Assembly (NCBI GenBank): GCA_014378225.1 | Contig: JACMOA010000187.1 | Coordinates: 1-5,074 of the forward strand | Direction: 5' to 3' | DNA: 5,074 bases | Source of the DNA: Deinococcales bacterium | GTDB taxonomy: Bacteria > Deinococcota > Deinococci > Deinococcales > Deinococcaceae | Part shown: positions 4,589-5,074 of the stretch, in pieces | Position numbering within the stretch: position 1 is the stretch's first letter | How the letters are laid out: each line of letters starts with the position of its first letter | Notes under the pieces: generated by a model | What the model was told of the DNA's origin: nothing | The model's database searches: none | The model's input: the letters and a program-made list of their open reading frames with translations, nothing else | Program-made: the position numbers and the translations under genes

Positions 4589-5074
4589 ATGTTGGTTGCA
4601 CTCAGGAATGTGGATAAGTATTACGGAAGTCAAAAGGTGCTCGAGGGGGTCAATTTCTCGCTCGAGCCGGGACAGCGCGTGGCGCTGGTGGGCCGCAATG
4701 GGGCGGGCAAAAGCACCCTGCTGCGCCTACTTACAAGAGAAGAAGAACCTCTGGGTGGACAGGTGCTGCGTAGCAAAGGTGTGCAGATTGGTCTGCTGCG
4801 CCAGGACCCGGTGTTTCCCGCCAACTCTACCATTCAAGACGTGCTCGAGCGGGCTTTTCACGAACTGGACAGCTTGGAAGACGACCTCGAGCGCCTCAAC
4901 ATTAAGGTTTCACAGGACCCAGAAAATATAGCGCTGCTGGAAGAGTACAACGCGGCGCTCGAGCATTATCAGTTGCGTGGAGGTTATCAGAGGCGGAGTC
5001 GGCTCGAGGGTGTGCTGCTGGCTTTCGGGTTCCGGGGCCGCGAGTTTGAACAGGTCTCAAAGCTGTCCGGCGGC
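4589..5074 (+). CDS. ABC-F family ATPase, 5' part (runs off the window)
   Basis: The first 162 residues of a protein with the ABC-F layout: two ABC ATPase domains and no membrane segments; only part of the first domain is seen. ABC-F proteins bind the ribosome and act in translation (EttA, Uup, YbiT types) or protect it from antibiotics. Visible elements are an aromatic Y12, Walker A GRNGAGKST (35-43), Q-loop Q72 in LLRQDP, a charged helical insert of the arm/tooth type (about 84-130), the GGY...RLEGVLLAFGF segment (131-148) and the ABC signature beginning LSGG (159-162), where the window ends. The ATG at 4589 starts the usual first strand (LVALRNVDKYYG). Six CTCGAG copies all read as Leu-Glu. 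The subgroup cannot be decided from this part. The gene is divergent from bamA. Confidence 0.92.
   Translation, partial: MLVALRNVDKYYGSQKVLEGVNFSLEPGQRVALVGRNGAGKSTLLRLLTREEEPLGGQVLRSKGVQIGLLRQDPVFPANSTIQDVLERAFHELDSLEDDLERLNIKVSQDPENIALLEEYNAALEHYQLRGGYQRRSRLEGVLLAFGFRGREFEQVSKLSGG

Larger units (their letters stand above)
97..5008. repeat. Highly iterated palindrome CTCGAG / GCTCGAGC, 39 copies
   Basis: The hexamer CTCGAG begins at 97, 129, 176, 248, 289, 392, 448, 458, 742, 892, 967, 1008, 1041, 1101, 1215, 1358, 1479, 1497, 1553, 1637, 1710, 1978, 2320, 2402, 2433, 2500, 2524, 2644, 2847, 3705, 3771, 3939, 4539, 4640, 4661, 4844, 4886, 4958 and 5003. Fifteen copies are the full octamer GCTCGAGC: 97, 176, 289, 458, 742, 892, 967, 1008, 1358, 1637, 1710, 2524, 4661, 4844 and 4958. 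About 1.2 hexamers and 0.08 octamers would be expected in random sequence of this length. Thirty-four copies lie in genes and five between genes (97, 967, 1637, 1710, 4539), so the density is similar in both. Near-copies occur at about 1582 and 1671 (GCTCAAG), 2144 and 4399 (TTCGAGC). Behaviour is like HIP1 of cyanobacteria. The role is unknown. Confidence 0.97.

Noticed and set aside
4452..4931. A 159-codon plus-strand ORF starting at GTG 4452
   Set aside because: It reads the ABC-F gene in the wrong frame; Walker A and LSGG appear only in the frame starting at 4589.
97..5008. CTCGAG copies as XhoI linker or cloning artefacts
   Set aside because: The copies sit in frame within intact, family-typical genes at irregular spacing, with no vector sequence or junctions around them.

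Overview
The window looks like chromosomal DNA from a diderm bacterium, most likely of the Deinococcota (Deinococcus-Thermus), possibly a moderate-GC Meiothermus or Deinococcus relative. The clues are the style of the outer-membrane assembly protein, the mix of Uma2, BrnT and Phd genes, and several TANNNT -10-like boxes placed 6-8 bases before start codons, as in leaderless transcription. The phylum call is inference. No database was searched.

Layout. From right to left, an ABC-F ATPase gene reads rightward from 4589 and runs off the window end. A 287-base divergent intergenic region (4302-4588) holds two strong hairpins. Leftward from it, a large bamA/Omp85 gene (4301-1728) codes for a secreted protein with about six POTRA domains and an outer-membrane beta-barrel, and ends at a rho-independent terminator (1678-1711). 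Beyond the terminator, a compact leftward cluster reads: a 27-codon small ORF overlapping a Uma2-family nuclease gene by ATGA, then a Phd/YefM-type antitoxin, a BrnT-type toxin and a BrnA-type antitoxin. The last 118 bases on the left hold no gene I can support. There are no tRNA or rRNA genes, insertion sequences or CRISPR arrays.

How the parts relate. BamA inserts proteins into the outer membrane and appears to be a single-gene transcription unit. The left cluster is an accessory, defence-like block containing one recognisable toxin (BrnT), two antitoxins (BrnA and an apparently orphan Phd) and a nuclease-fold protein. The ABC-F protein probably acts on the ribosome; its leader has features compatible with attenuation.

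The most striking signal is not a gene. The palindrome CTCGAG occurs 39 times in 5,074 bases, against roughly one expected for a random hexamer, and 15 copies are the full octamer GCTCGAGC. It runs through coding regions on both strands, in all three reading frames, and through the gaps between genes. It resembles the HIP1 palindrome (GCGATCGC) of cyanobacteria in behaviour but has a different sequence. It is dense in the toxin-antitoxin cluster and the ABC-F gene, sparser in bamA, and absent from an 852-base stretch of bamA.
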